Assembly (NCBI RefSeq): GCF_026239695.1
Contig: NZ_JAPIVS010000002.1
Location: 62,001 to 126,000, forward strand
Source: Pedobacter sp. MC2016-15
GTDB taxonomy: Bacteria; Bacteroidota; Bacteroidia; Sphingobacteriales; Sphingobacteriaceae
DNA length: 64,000 nucleotides
Reading direction: 5' to 3'
Within the stretch, counting starts at the first letter, position 1. Each line of letters begins with the position of its first letter. The position numbers and the translations under genes were made by a program. Shown here in pieces: positions 27,448 to 35,650 of this stretch. Below the pieces are notes generated by a model. The model searched no databases and had not been told where the DNA came from. It worked only from the letters and a program-made list of their open reading frames with translations.

Positions 27448-28956
27448 TTATTCGAAAGCAGCGAGGGCCGCTGAGATTCTATTGCGTGTTTCCTCTATGC
27501 CTAATGTGAATGCGATATCAAAAACTCCGGGGCCAAATTTTCCTCCAACGAGCATAATACGGAAGGGAAGCATCAGTTCACCCGGTTTCAGCGCGTGTTC
27601 TGCCGCCAGTTCCTTAAATTTTTCTTCCATATCTGCAGCGCTCATCTCCTCGGTGAGAACTGCTGAAAACGCATTAAAAAAAGTCGCTTTTTCAGTAGTC
27701 CATTTTCCTTTTACTGCAGCCACATCATAAGATGCAGGCATGGCAAAGAAATATTCACTCTGGCTGATAAAGTCGGGCAGCAAAGTACAGCGGTCCTTAA
27801 CCAGGTCGATCACCTTCAGCGTATAACTGTCATCATTTAATGTTATTCCCTGTGCTTCAAAGCCAGCTTTCACTGTTGCCAGCAATTCCGTAGCTTCAGC
27901 ACGTTTGATCCACTCGTGGTTATACCATTTGGCTTTCTCAAAATCAAATTTTGCCCCCGCTTTGCTGATCCGTTCTACAGAGAACTTCTCAATCAGCTCT
28001 GCAAGAGAGAAAATCTCCTGATCTGTACCGTCATTCCAGCCCAGCATCGCCAGCAGGTTGACAAATGCTCCCGGCAGGAAGCCAAGTTCCTTGAAACCTT
28101 TTGTCAGGTCGCCACTTTTAGGGTCTGTCCAGTTTTGTGCATATACAGGAAAGCCTAAGCGGTCGCCATCACGTTTACTCAGCTTTCCGTTGCCATCAGG
28201 CTTCAGGATCAGTGGCAGGTGTACCCATTGTGGCATTTCATCATCCCATCCGAGGTATCTCCATAACAAGATATGGATTGGTGCTGAAGGCAGCCATTCC
28301 TCTCCCCTGAAGATATGACTGATCTCCATTGCCTTGTCATCCACCACTACAGCCAGGTGATAGGTAGGCATTCCGTCAGCTTTTAACAATACTTTATCAT
28401 CAATCAGGTTGGTATCAAAGCTCACATGTCCGCGGATCATGTCCATAAAAGAAACATGCTGGTCTTCCGGGATTCTGATTCTGATCACATGAGGGGTATT
28501 CTGCTCCAGTAGTTCTTTTACTTCATCTGCAGAAAGAGTGAGTGAATTCCTCATCTGCATGCGCGACGCCTGTCCGTACAGGAAATTAGGAACTTCCTTA
28601 CGTTTGGCATCCAGTTCTTCAGGGGTGTCAAAAGCGTAATAGGCATTGCCACTGGCAATCAGCTGCTCTGCATATTGTCTGTATGAGGGTTTACGTTCAC
28701 TCTGGCGGTAGGGCCCATATTCACCTCCGGCCTGCGGACTTTCATCAGGATGAATACCGCACCAGGCAAGGCAGGATTCGATATATTCTTCCGCCCCGGA
28801 AACAAAACGGGTTTGATCTGTATCTTCTACACGTAAGATAAACGTGCCATTGTGTTTTTTAGCAAACAAATAATTAAATAAAGCTGTGCGTACACCGCCT
28901 AAATGAAGGCCTCCCGTAGGGCTTGGGGCAAATCTTACTCTAACTTTCTTTTCCAT
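27448..28956 (-). CDS. gltX: Glutamyl-tRNA synthetase
   Basis: Charges tRNA-Glu. The 502-residue class I enzyme has the HIGH-type motif in APSPTGGLHLGGVRTALFNY, FILRVEDTDQTR, and KLSKRDGDR (KMSKS equivalent). The C-terminal anticodon-binding helical bundle starts near residue 320. Both GlnRS and GluRS are in the window, consistent with direct charging of both tRNAs. I chose ATG at 28954-28956; the upstream GTG lies inside the -7 promoter element and cannot be the start. Length fits bacterial GluRS. Confidence 0.97.
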   Translation of the reverse strand: MEKKVRVRFAPSPTGGLHLGGVRTALFNYLFAKKHNGTFILRVEDTDQTRFVSGAEEYIESCLAWCGIHPDESPQAGGEYGPYRQSERKPSYRQYAEQLIASGNAYYAFDTPEELDAKRKEVPNFLYGQASRMQMRNSLTLSADEVKELLEQNTPHVIRIRIPEDQHVSFMDMIRGHVSFDTNLIDDKVLLKADGMPTYHLAVVVDDKAMEISHIFRGEEWLPSAPIHILLWRYLGWDDEMPQWVHLPLILKPDGNGKLSKRDGDRLGFPVYAQNWTDPKSGDLTKGFKELGFLPGAFVNLLAMLGWNDGTDQEIFSLAELIEKFSVERISKAGAKFDFEKAKWYNHEWIKRAEATELLATVKAGFEAQGITLNDDSYTLKVIDLVKDRCTLLPDFISQSEYFFAMPASYDVAAVKGKWTTEKATFFNAFSAVLTEEMSAADMEEKFKELAAEHALKPGELMLPFRIMLVGGKFGPGVFDIAFTLGIEETRNRISAALAAFE

Positions 28957-28967
28957 ATTCTGAACCA

Positions 28968-28975
28968 CAAAGATA
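28968..28975 (-). promoter_or_regulatory. -7 element of gltX
   Basis: TATCTTTG on the minus strand, 11 nt before the ATG. A -33 TTG is not clear. Confidence 0.5.
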
Positions 28976-29045
28976 TATTTTTTAAGCGCTTACCGTTCTA
29001 TTGATGTCTTTTTGAATGCTATTTTGTAATTTGCCAGCATAATCT

Positions 29046-30260
29046 ATGAATCCCTACGAAAAAAAACGGCGCTGGAAGTTCTTCCTGTTAATTTTTGCAA
29101 TTGTTATTGGTACGGCTTCTGTCATCTACAGCGATTTTTTTGTAAAAAAAATGCAGCGTGAAGAACAAGTGCAGTTTCAGTTATATGTAAAAGTAACGGA
29201 GCAGTCGCTCGTGATGTACGATGATGACCGTTTTACTGACGTGATCGAGACCATTACCAAGAACACGAAACTACCCGTTATCATGACCGATGGCGACGGG
29301 CTGATCAACTCTTACCAGGGGCTCGACTCTACAAAAACCAATTACGATGTAGAGAAACAGAACAAGAAAACCTACGACCCCCAATATTTTGAACGGGAGC
29401 TCCGGAAAATGAAGAAACAGCATCCGGGCACACCGATTATCGGACTGGATGGCAAAATCTGGCATATCTATCACAAAGACTCATTCATCTTAACGCAGCT
29501 GCGTTACTTCCCTTACATCCAGCTCGCAGTAATTGCCTTATTCCTGCTTACGGCCTATGTTGCCTTTAGCTCTGCCCGCAGATCTGAGCAGGACCAGGTA
29601 TGGGTGGGGATGGCTAAAGAAACCGCCCATCAGCTCGGAACGCCAATATCTTCACTGATGGCCTGGGTAGAGCTGATGAAATCACGTTTTGATGCTGAAG
29701 ATGATCCCCTGATTGCAGAGATGGAAAACGACATCAAGAGACTGGAGGTAATTACCGACAGGTTCTCCAAGATTGGCTCCAAGCCAGTGCTCGAAGACCA
29801 TGTGGTCTATACGGTTATCAGTAACTTTATTCAGTACTTTCAGCTGCGTACTTCAGACAAGGTGATATTCACCATTACCGGTGATGATCAGGTGAGGGCA
29901 TTGCTCAATGTGCCGCTGTTCGACTGGGTAACGGAAAACCTGCTGAAGAATGCCGCCAATGCCATTGAAAATGAAGGAAGTATCACAGTAAATATTATTG
30001 AACATCTTGCTAAAGAGGAAGTATTTATCGATATTACAGATACCGGAAAGGGTATCCCAAGATCTAAATTTGATGCCGTCTTCCAGCCGGGATATACCAC
30101 CAGGAAACGCGGCTGGGGATTGGGGTTATCCTTAACCAAGCGTATTGTAGAGAATTACCACAGCGGACAAATCTTTGTAAAAGACTCTGAGGTGGGAAAA
30201 GGAACCACCTTCAGAATTATCTTAAAAAGCAGTATCACCTATGAACCCACTTCAACCTAA
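29046..30260 (+). CDS. Membrane sensor histidine kinase
   Basis: A 404-residue kinase with a membrane helix near the N-terminus (about 12-31), a periplasmic sensor region (about 33-150) and a second helix (about 154-175). The phospho-acceptor region is KETAHQLGTPISSLMAWVEL (His in AHQLGTP), a form common in Bacteroidota. The HATPase_c domain has ENLLKNAANAIENEG, ITDTGKGIP and WGLGLSLTKRIVENYH. It overlaps the DinB gene by 20 nt, but no response regulator is adjacent, so its partner is elsewhere. The signal is unknown. Confidence 0.93.
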   Translation: MNPYEKKRRWKFFLLIFAIVIGTASVIYSDFFVKKMQREEQVQFQLYVKVTEQSLVMYDDDRFTDVIETITKNTKLPVIMTDGDGLINSYQGLDSTKTNYDVEKQNKKTYDPQYFERELRKMKKQHPGTPIIGLDGKIWHIYHKDSFILTQLRYFPYIQLAVIALFLLTAYVAFSSARRSEQDQVWVGMAKETAHQLGTPISSLMAWVELMKSRFDAEDDPLIAEMENDIKRLEVITDRFSKIGSKPVLEDHVVYTVISNFIQYFQLRTSDKVIFTITGDDQVRALLNVPLFDWVTENLLKNAANAIENEGSITVNIIEHLAKEEVFIDITDTGKGIPRSKFDAVFQPGYTTRKRGWGLGLSLTKRIVENYHSGQIFVKDSEVGKGTTFRIILKSSITYEPTST

Positions 30261-30732
30261 AGTTTACGCCGATTATCCTTCGCTGGTGCAGGGCGATGTT
30301 CTTGAAATACTGGAAAGCCAGGCAAGCGATTTTCCGGAATTCCTGAAAAGTATTGAACATAAAGCTGATTATGCCTATGCAGCAGGTAAATGGACACTGA
30401 AAGAAATGGCCGGGCATATTATAGACACTGAAAGGATTCTGGTTTACCGCTTAACGGCCATCATCCGCGGGGAGCAGAACGCTCTTCCAGGTTTTGATGA
30501 GGATGCTTATGTGCTTCAGGCGCATTTTGCCGACCGCAGCCTGCTTAGTTTTGCCGAAGAGTTTAGTTTAATGCGCAAAGCACACCTATACCTTTTCAAA
30601 TCCATCAATGAGGAGGAGTTAAGCAGGACAGGTGTGGCTTCTGGTAAGGAGATCACTGCCCGCCGGCTTGTTTTAACCATCGCAGGGCATTTGATGCACC
30701 ATCTCAATATTATTCAGGAAAGGTATCTATAG
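30241..30732 (+). CDS. DinB family protein
   Basis: A 163-residue protein of the DinB/YfiT-like four-helix bundle superfamily, whose members bind a metal through three histidines and often act as thiol-dependent hydrolases or transferases. Likely ligands are the His in EMAGHIIDTERI and two in AGHLMHHLNIIQERYL. The family start (KWTLKEMAGHIIDTERILVYR) is clear. It overlaps the histidine kinase gene by 20 nt and converges on the next membrane-protein gene with a 6-nt overlap. The substrate is unknown. Confidence 0.9.
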   Translation: MNPLQPKVYADYPSLVQGDVLEILESQASDFPEFLKSIEHKADYAYAAGKWTLKEMAGHIIDTERILVYRLTAIIRGEQNALPGFDEDAYVLQAHFADRSLLSFAEEFSLMRKAHLYLFKSINEEELSRTGVASGKEITARRLVLTIAGHLMHHLNIIQERYL

Positions 30733-31086
30733 TTCGGCCCTCTGACTAACCTCCTGTTTGTCGAGCCATTTTTTCTCAATGATGTAAGATATGATCAGGC
30801 CCAGTCCGCCAAAGATCAGCACACAGCCAAAGTATACCGCTGCACCTTCATCTTCATTTATGCCGGTGGCGATCACTGTAAACAAGGCGAGCAATAAGCC
30901 AAGCCCAAGGCCTACCAGCAGTAAGCCGATCTTTAAACTCAGGAAAGGCTTTGGTGCAGACTGCCCCTCACTGGGATTGATGCCTCGCTCAATCATTGCC
31001 ATTTTTTCTTTGTTGATTAAATACCTGATGCCGAAGATCATTGCAAATCCGGTAGTGAAAAGGGTAATAGGGACTAAAAATTCCAT
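30727..31086 (-). CDS. Small membrane protein (DUF6249-like), probable ECF target
   Basis: A 119-residue protein with three hydrophobic spans (about 2-20, 53-72 and 83-105) and the conserved cytoplasmic loop INKEKMAMIERGINPSEG after the first span. This loop is characteristic of DUF6249-type proteins of Bacteroidota that are usually found beside an ECF sigma factor. That is the case here: the gene is divergent from the ECF sigma gene and has its own facing copy of the ECF-type promoter. The function is unknown, perhaps in the envelope response. Confidence 0.85.
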   Translation of the reverse strand: MEFLVPITLFTTGFAMIFGIRYLINKEKMAMIERGINPSEGQSAPKPFLSLKIGLLLVGLGLGLLLALFTVIATGINEDEGAAVYFGCVLIFGGLGLIISYIIEKKWLDKQEVSQRAEL

Positions 31087-31131
31087 GATTGTATGTTTTA
31101 ATGTAAAATAATCTGTGGTCTATACTGCTAA

Positions 31132-31155
31132 GACTACATGATTTTTAATCAGGTT
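31132..31155 (-). promoter_or_regulatory. Probable ECF-type promoter of the divergent membrane-protein gene
   Basis: Minus strand: AAC (31153-31155) in TGTAACCTG, 17-nt spacer, AGTC (31132-31135), 45 nt before the start codon. The -10 has A in place of C compared with the facing copy. Confidence 0.5.
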
Positions 31156-31191
31156 ACATCAGGGGAATAAAAAAATAAATTCATGTGCTGT

Positions 31192-31215
31192 AACCTGCCA
31201 GTCAAACGCTGCGTC
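31192..31215 (+). promoter_or_regulatory. Probable ECF-type promoter of the sigma-factor gene
   Basis: TGTAACCTG with AAC at 31192-31194, 17-nt spacer, CGTC at 31212-31215, 10 nt before the ATG. TGTAACCTG (31189-31197) is the exact inverse of CAGGTTACA at 31150-31158. Confidence 0.6.
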
Positions 31216-31225
31216 TCAGTTACAG

Positions 31226-31804
31226 ATGGAACAGGAAACTGATTTAGCGTTGATTACAAAAGTCCTTGCTGGCGAGACCGCGGTATATTCCGATTTGGTG
31301 AAGCGCCACCAGCGATTTGTATTTACGCTGGCACTGCGTTTCACAAAAAACAGGGAAGATGCCGAAGAGGTAGCGCAGGATTGCTTTGTAAAGGCTTACC
31401 GCGCGCTGGGCACATTTAAGCAGACATCAAAATTCTCTACCTGGCTGTACTCCATCACTTACACATCGGCGATGACTGCGCTGAGGAAAAGGAAAATGAA
31501 TACCTGTTCCTTAGATGATGAAACGAATAGCATTCAGCTGCCTGATGCACATACCGGCGAACGTTCAGACGCTGTAGAAAAGAAATCAGCACATGTTTAT
31601 CTGAACAGGGCAATTGACAGTTTATCTGCCGATGATGCCGCAATCATCACTCTCTTTTACAAAGGCGAACAAAGCCTTGAAGAAATAGGCACTGCCCTTT
31701 ACATGGAAACCAATACGGTAAAGGTTAAACTCCACAGGGCGAGGCTCAGACTCAAAGAAAAATTACAATATTTGTTAAAGGATGAAGTTAAAGAATTGAT
31801 ATGA
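31226..31804 (+). CDS. ECF RNA polymerase sigma factor (second)
   Basis: A 192-residue ECF sigma factor. Region 2 is KNREDAEEVAQDCFVKAYRA and SKFSTWLYSITYTSAMTALR (about 48-95); region 4 is ADDAAIITLFYKGEQSLEEI and METNTVKVKLHRARLRLKEK (about 135-182). It overlaps the anti-sigma gene by 4 nt (ATGA). The AAC-N17-CGTC element directly upstream, together with the same element before the first ECF gene, suggests that it transcribes its own operon and the divergent membrane-protein gene. Confidence 0.95.
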   Translation: MEQETDLALITKVLAGETAVYSDLVKRHQRFVFTLALRFTKNREDAEEVAQDCFVKAYRALGTFKQTSKFSTWLYSITYTSAMTALRKRKMNTCSLDDETNSIQLPDAHTGERSDAVEKKSAHVYLNRAIDSLSADDAAIITLFYKGEQSLEEIGTALYMETNTVKVKLHRARLRLKEKLQYLLKDEVKELI

Positions 31805-32268
31805 AGACTATAGAAGAACAGATATGGGATTATATTGATGGCAACAGCAGCCCTGCCGAGCGATCAGAAACAGAGAGAAGAATAACTTCTGAAGAAGAAT
31901 ATCATCTGGTTTACCAGGAATTGCTGGCTTTGCAGCAGCAGCTGGAGCAAATCAGTACAGATGAGCCCTCCATGTCTTTCAACCGGAATGTTATGGATCT
32001 TGTTAGCCTGGAAAAGGCCCCGGTGTCGTTAAAGACTAAAACAGACAAAAGAATTATCCTCGGCATCGCATCCTTTTTTATGCTGGCAATTGCTTCCATA
32101 CTGACTTATGCAATTGCAAACAGTGCTTTTACTGCTTCTAAGTTCAGCGTAAACATAGACTTCAGCCGCTACATCACCCCAACACTGATCAGGACATTTG
32201 TCTTTGTAGATCTGGTATTGCTGATGTTATATGCAGACAGCCTGTTGCGCAGGAAAAGATTGTTTTAA
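31801..32268 (+). CDS. Membrane protein, probable anti-sigma factor
   Basis: A 155-residue protein with a soluble acidic N-terminus (IEEQIWDYIDGNSSPAERSE, as in many anti-sigma proteins of this phylum), then membrane helices at about 82-102 (IILGIASFFMLAIASILTYA) and 128-147. No cysteine-histidine zinc motif is present. It is coupled to the ECF sigma gene through a 4-nt overlap. Topology, length and position make an anti-sigma role likely, but this is inferred. Confidence 0.82.
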   Translation: MKTIEEQIWDYIDGNSSPAERSETERRITSEEEYHLVYQELLALQQQLEQISTDEPSMSFNRNVMDLVSLEKAPVSLKTKTDKRIILGIASFFMLAIASILTYAIANSAFTASKFSVNIDFSRYITPTLIRTFVFVDLVLLMLYADSLLRRKRLF

Positions 32269-32297
32269 AGGAGGAGGATTAGTGTACTCTTCCTTTT
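32267..32297 (+). terminator. Weak bidirectional hairpin between converging genes
   Basis: AAAGGAGGAG pairs with CTCTTCCTTT (one mismatch), loop of 10 nt, then only a short T run. Confidence 0.4.
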
Positions 32298-32461
32298 ACA
32301 ATTGAATTAAGGAAAATGGCTCCAAAGATAAATCCTAAAATTGCGCCCAGAATAGTCCATCCAAAACCACCTGAAATTACTGCAGCTGTAAATCCACCAA
32401 AAAACAGGCCTAATACGTAATAAACCCAATCAAAACTCTTTGTATTTTCTTGCTTAATCAT
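32279..32461 (-). CDS. Small glycine-rich membrane protein
   Basis: A 60-residue protein with a polar start (MIKQENTKSFDW) and two hydrophobic, glycine-rich stretches (about 13-32 and 33-53, with GGFTAAVISGGFGWTILGAI). It is too short for a named domain, and I do not recognise a family. It is supported by a good promoter (TTTG-N18-TACCTTTG) just upstream and by coding-like composition. It converges on the anti-sigma gene. Confidence 0.65.
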   Translation of the reverse strand: MIKQENTKSFDWVYYVLGLFFGGFTAAVISGGFGWTILGAILGFIFGAIFLNSIVKGRVH

Positions 32462-32478
32462 CTTAGTATACTTTGTCC

Positions 32479-32508
32479 CAAAGGTATTGAATTATTTTAA
32501 AATACAAA
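32479..32508 (-). promoter_or_regulatory. Promoter of the small membrane protein gene
   Basis: Minus strand TTTG (32505-32508), 18-nt spacer, TACCTTTG (32479-32486), 17 nt before the start. Confidence 0.65.
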
Positions 32509-32577
32509 TCATTTACTGTTATATCCCTATTTGACGGTTGATATTCATTGTCAGGACTTTGTAATTAATATCAGAAT

Positions 32578-32610
32578 TTTGAAATTCAATCAATCGATTG
32601 ATTAGTTTTG
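32578..32610 (+). promoter_or_regulatory. Promoter of the tetR-efflux operon
   Basis: TTTG (32578-32581), 21-nt spacer, TAGTTTTG (32603-32610), 17 nt before the ATG at 32628. Confidence 0.75.
32588..32603. promoter_or_regulatory. Palindromic operator, likely bound by the TetR protein
   Basis: AATCAATCGATTGATT is a perfect 16-bp palindrome that fills the spacer between the -33 and -7 elements and touches the -7. A bound dimer here would block RNA polymerase. Confidence 0.75.
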
Positions 32611-32627
32611 CATCATCAAAGACAACA

Positions 32628-33248
32628 ATGGAAAAACCAGATAAACGAAGCAGTATTCTAGCCGCAGCAGAAACCCTATTCTCTGAACTTGGCTACGAAG
32701 GGACTTCAACCCGTCAGATTGCAAAGGAATCCGGTGCAAACATGTCCATGATCAATTATTACTTCGGCTCTAAAGAAGGGGTATTTCTGGAGATCATGAA
32801 CAGGCGACTGGAAAACTTCAAGGCAGAATTGACAATCATCGACGAATACAAGATCTCTCAGATGGAGAAATTGTTTAAAGTCATCGAAGGGTATACCAAA
32901 AGAATCCTTTCCAATATCTCTTTTCATAAAATGATGCACAGGGAACTCTCCCTTGCCCAGCGTCCCGAAATGTACTGCAAGGTAAAAGATGCCATGACCG
33001 GCAACCTGCGGGTGATCGAAAAGATCATTCAGGACGGTATCGCAGAAGGTAGCTTCAGACAGGTAGATATCCGGATGTTAATGGGCTCCCTGATGGGAAC
33101 GATCACTTACGTGGCCACAATGCCTTCCAAAATTACTGAAGGCTCTGTCCTGGATATCAACATCCCCAAAGACCGCGAAATTTTAACCGAACGACTGATT
33201 ACACATTTAAAAGACCTGGTAATAACGTATTTAACACCCAAACAATGA
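32628..33248 (+). CDS. TetR/AcrR family transcriptional repressor
   Basis: A 206-residue regulator with the TetR helix-turn-helix at about 10-55 (SSILAAAETLFSELGYEGTS, ANMSMINYYFGSKEGVFLEI) and a helical ligand-binding C-terminus. I chose ATG at 32628; the longer frame starts inside the promoter. It overlaps the outer-membrane efflux gene by 4 nt, so it heads a four-gene efflux operon. The 16-bp palindrome in its promoter is the probable operator. The inducer is presumably an exported toxic compound, but it is not known. Confidence 0.95.
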   Translation: MEKPDKRSSILAAAETLFSELGYEGTSTRQIAKESGANMSMINYYFGSKEGVFLEIMNRRLENFKAELTIIDEYKISQMEKLFKVIEGYTKRILSNISFHKMMHRELSLAQRPEMYCKVKDAMTGNLRVIEKIIQDGIAEGSFRQVDIRMLMGSLMGTITYVATMPSKITEGSVLDINIPKDREILTERLITHLKDLVITYLTPKQ

Positions 33249-34561
33249 TACACAGAACACTTAAACTGACTTGCTTCGCTCTCCTGTTGCCAGGCATGAT
33301 CTACGCGCAAAACGTAAAAAAACTGACCATACAGGAAGCCATTCAACTTGGGGTAGATAACAGCAAGAACTTAAAGCTCTCTCAGAATAAAATTGAGCAG
33401 AACATGGCTCAGCTCGATGTTGTTAAGGATAGTGCATTGCCTTCAGCAAGCGTAAGTGCTATCTATAATCACGCTGAAATCCCTACAAACCAGCTTAGGA
33501 TTGGCGGTGCAGACGCCATCAACTTACCAAAACGTGCTGATGCCTACATCGGCCTTGCCTCAGTTTCTCAATTGGTATATGGTGGTGGTAAACTTAAATA
33601 TGCAAAAGAAAGCACAAAGCTGCTTGCTGATGTGGCCCGCCTCGATGCCGACAAGGTAAAAGAGGAGGTGACTTTCGCTACCATTGATACTTACTATGCA
33701 CTGTACAAGTTATCACAAAGCCATAAAGTGGTAGACCAGAATCTGGAGTCAATTGCAAGCCAGCTGAAACAGGCAGAACGCTTTTTTGAACAGGGTATCG
33801 TCACTAAAAATGATGTACTCCGATTCCAGCTGCAACAATCAAATGTAACGCTCACCAAACTTGAAATCGAAGGAAACCAGAAGATTGTAAACTACAACCT
33901 GGATATCCTGCTCGGTCTTCCTGAAGATACACAGATCGAAATTTCAGACCCTGCGGGCGATGCGATGGCGATGGAGCCGCTAACCAATTACCTCGACAGA
34001 GGGATGACTACACGCCAGGAACTCAAACAACTGGATATCCGCACCAAAGCCGCTGATTATGACATCAAGTCGGTAAAGGCTAACACGCTGCCTACATTCT
34101 CACTGGGTGCAGATGTTTACTACATCAACCCGAGCGGAAACTTTATCCCTTCCAACCACCAGTATATCGTACCTATGACTGTAGGAGCTACCTTATCATG
34201 GAACATCGGCAACTTGTGGACCAACAAAAATAAAATCAGTAAAGCCAAAATCCAGCAGGATGAATTTGTGATTCAAAAAACCATCCAGACTGATAACGTG
34301 AGAACTGAGATCAACAAAAACTATCAGAACTACCAGGTAGCAAAAAACAAGATCGATGTGCTCGAAACTTCTATCGCTCAGGCGACAGAAAATGACAGGC
34401 TTTATTCATCAAGATATAAAAACAATGTAGCCTCTGTTACTGACAGAATTGATGCCGAAACGCTTTTGTTCCAGGCTAAGATCAATCTCGAAATTGCAAA
34501 GGCAGATGCCGGTATAGCATATTATACCCTATTAAAATCAACAGGAAAAATTTCTCAATAA
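33245..34561 (+). CDS. TolC family outer membrane efflux protein
   Basis: A 438-residue outer-membrane channel with a signal peptide (about 1-19, ending MIYAQ). Two copies of the outer-membrane-efflux (OEP) repeat are seen, with IQEAIQLGVDNSKNLKLSQN at the start and the second half from about residue 225. Long amphipathic helices with AEQAFFEQ-type heptads build the periplasmic barrel. It forms a tripartite pump with the next two genes. It starts 4 nt inside the tetR gene end. Confidence 0.93.
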   Translation: MIHRTLKLTCFALLLPGMIYAQNVKKLTIQEAIQLGVDNSKNLKLSQNKIEQNMAQLDVVKDSALPSASVSAIYNHAEIPTNQLRIGGADAINLPKRADAYIGLASVSQLVYGGGKLKYAKESTKLLADVARLDADKVKEEVTFATIDTYYALYKLSQSHKVVDQNLESIASQLKQAERFFEQGIVTKNDVLRFQLQQSNVTLTKLEIEGNQKIVNYNLDILLGLPEDTQIEISDPAGDAMAMEPLTNYLDRGMTTRQELKQLDIRTKAADYDIKSVKANTLPTFSLGADVYYINPSGNFIPSNHQYIVPMTVGATLSWNIGNLWTNKNKISKAKIQQDEFVIQKTIQTDNVRTEINKNYQNYQVAKNKIDVLETSIAQATENDRLYSSRYKNNVASVTDRIDAETLLFQAKINLEIAKADAGIAYYTLLKSTGKISQ

Positions 34562-34580
34562 CATCAAATCCACGCTAGTA

Positions 34581-35645
34581 ATGACAACAGAATCAACAAC
34601 AGAAAAGACAATTGAACCTCAGAAGAAAAGTAAAATTGTCCCTATAATATTAGCTGTTCTAATCGTTATAGGTGCCATCTTCGGCATAAAAGAATATTTA
34701 TATTTCAGCAAACACGTTGATACAGATGATGCGCAGATCGATGGCGATATCAGCACTGTAGTTGCCCGTGTTGGAGGGTATGTAAAAGAGATCCGCTTTG
34801 AAGAAAATACCCCTGTAAAAGAGGGTGATACTTTGGTAACACTTGACGACCGTGACTACAAAGTGAAATTAGAGCAGGCAATGTCTGTTCAGAAAGGTGC
34901 AAATGCAGGTGTGGGTGTTTCAGAGTCACAGATCATCGCGATCACGGCCAATACCAGCACAGCAAAATCTAATATTGAATCTGCTAAAGTAAAATTATGG
35001 CAGGCACAAAAAGATTTCGAACGTTATGCAAACCTGATCAAAGACGGATCAATCACACAACAGCAGTTCGACCAGGCTAAAGCTACCAGAGACGTAGCAC
35101 AGGCCACATATGATGCAGCAAAAGATCAGTATACCGCAGCGGTTAAACAAGTGGGTACTACAAAATCCCAGCTTGCCGTAAGCAACAACAGTGTTTCTGA
35201 ACGCCAGTCGGAAGTAGATTTTGCAAAACTGCAATTGTCATATACCAATATCACTTCTCCGGCAACAGGTATTGCAGGTAAGAAAAGTATTCAGAAAGGA
35301 CAATTGATTCAGGCAGGACAATCCTTATTCTCTATCGTAAATGACAATAGCCTGTATGTAACTGCAAACTTCAAGGAAACTCAGCTGGAAGAAATCCGTA
35401 CAGGATTAAAGGTTGATATCGTGGTAGATGCTTACCCTGATGATCACATCGCCGGTGAAGTATATAACTTCTCGCCAATCACTGGTGCCAAAGGCTCTCT
35501 ATTACCTCCGGATAACGCAACAGGTAACTTTGTAAAAGTTGTGCAGCGCGTTCCCGTGAAAATCAAAATTAAACCTACAAAAGAAATACTGAGTAAACTG
35601 CGTCCGGGCATGAGCGTGAACGTTTCTGTATCAACAAAAGATTAA
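34581..35645 (+). CDS. HlyD/EmrA family membrane fusion protein
   Basis: A 354-residue periplasmic adaptor with one N-terminal membrane helix (about 20-39) and the biotinyl/lipoyl-like fold split around a coiled-coil hairpin: VDTDDAQIDGDISTVVARVG at the first half, then the hairpin (about 110-210), then SPATGIAGKKSIQKGQLIQA. It links the inner-membrane transporter to TolC. It lies 19 nt after the TolC gene and 5 nt before the permease gene, so they belong to one operon. Confidence 0.94.
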   Translation: MTTESTTEKTIEPQKKSKIVPIILAVLIVIGAIFGIKEYLYFSKHVDTDDAQIDGDISTVVARVGGYVKEIRFEENTPVKEGDTLVTLDDRDYKVKLEQAMSVQKGANAGVGVSESQIIAITANTSTAKSNIESAKVKLWQAQKDFERYANLIKDGSITQQQFDQAKATRDVAQATYDAAKDQYTAAVKQVGTTKSQLAVSNNSVSERQSEVDFAKLQLSYTNITSPATGIAGKKSIQKGQLIQAGQSLFSIVNDNSLYVTANFKETQLEEIRTGLKVDIVVDAYPDDHIAGEVYNFSPITGAKGSLLPPDNATGNFVKVVQRVPVKIKIKPTKEILSKLRPGMSVNVSVSTKD

Positions 35646-35650
35646 ATAAA

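Noticed and set aside
28957..28968. GTG start for gltX
   Set aside because: The GTG overlaps the -7 promoter element and the family start is at the later ATG.
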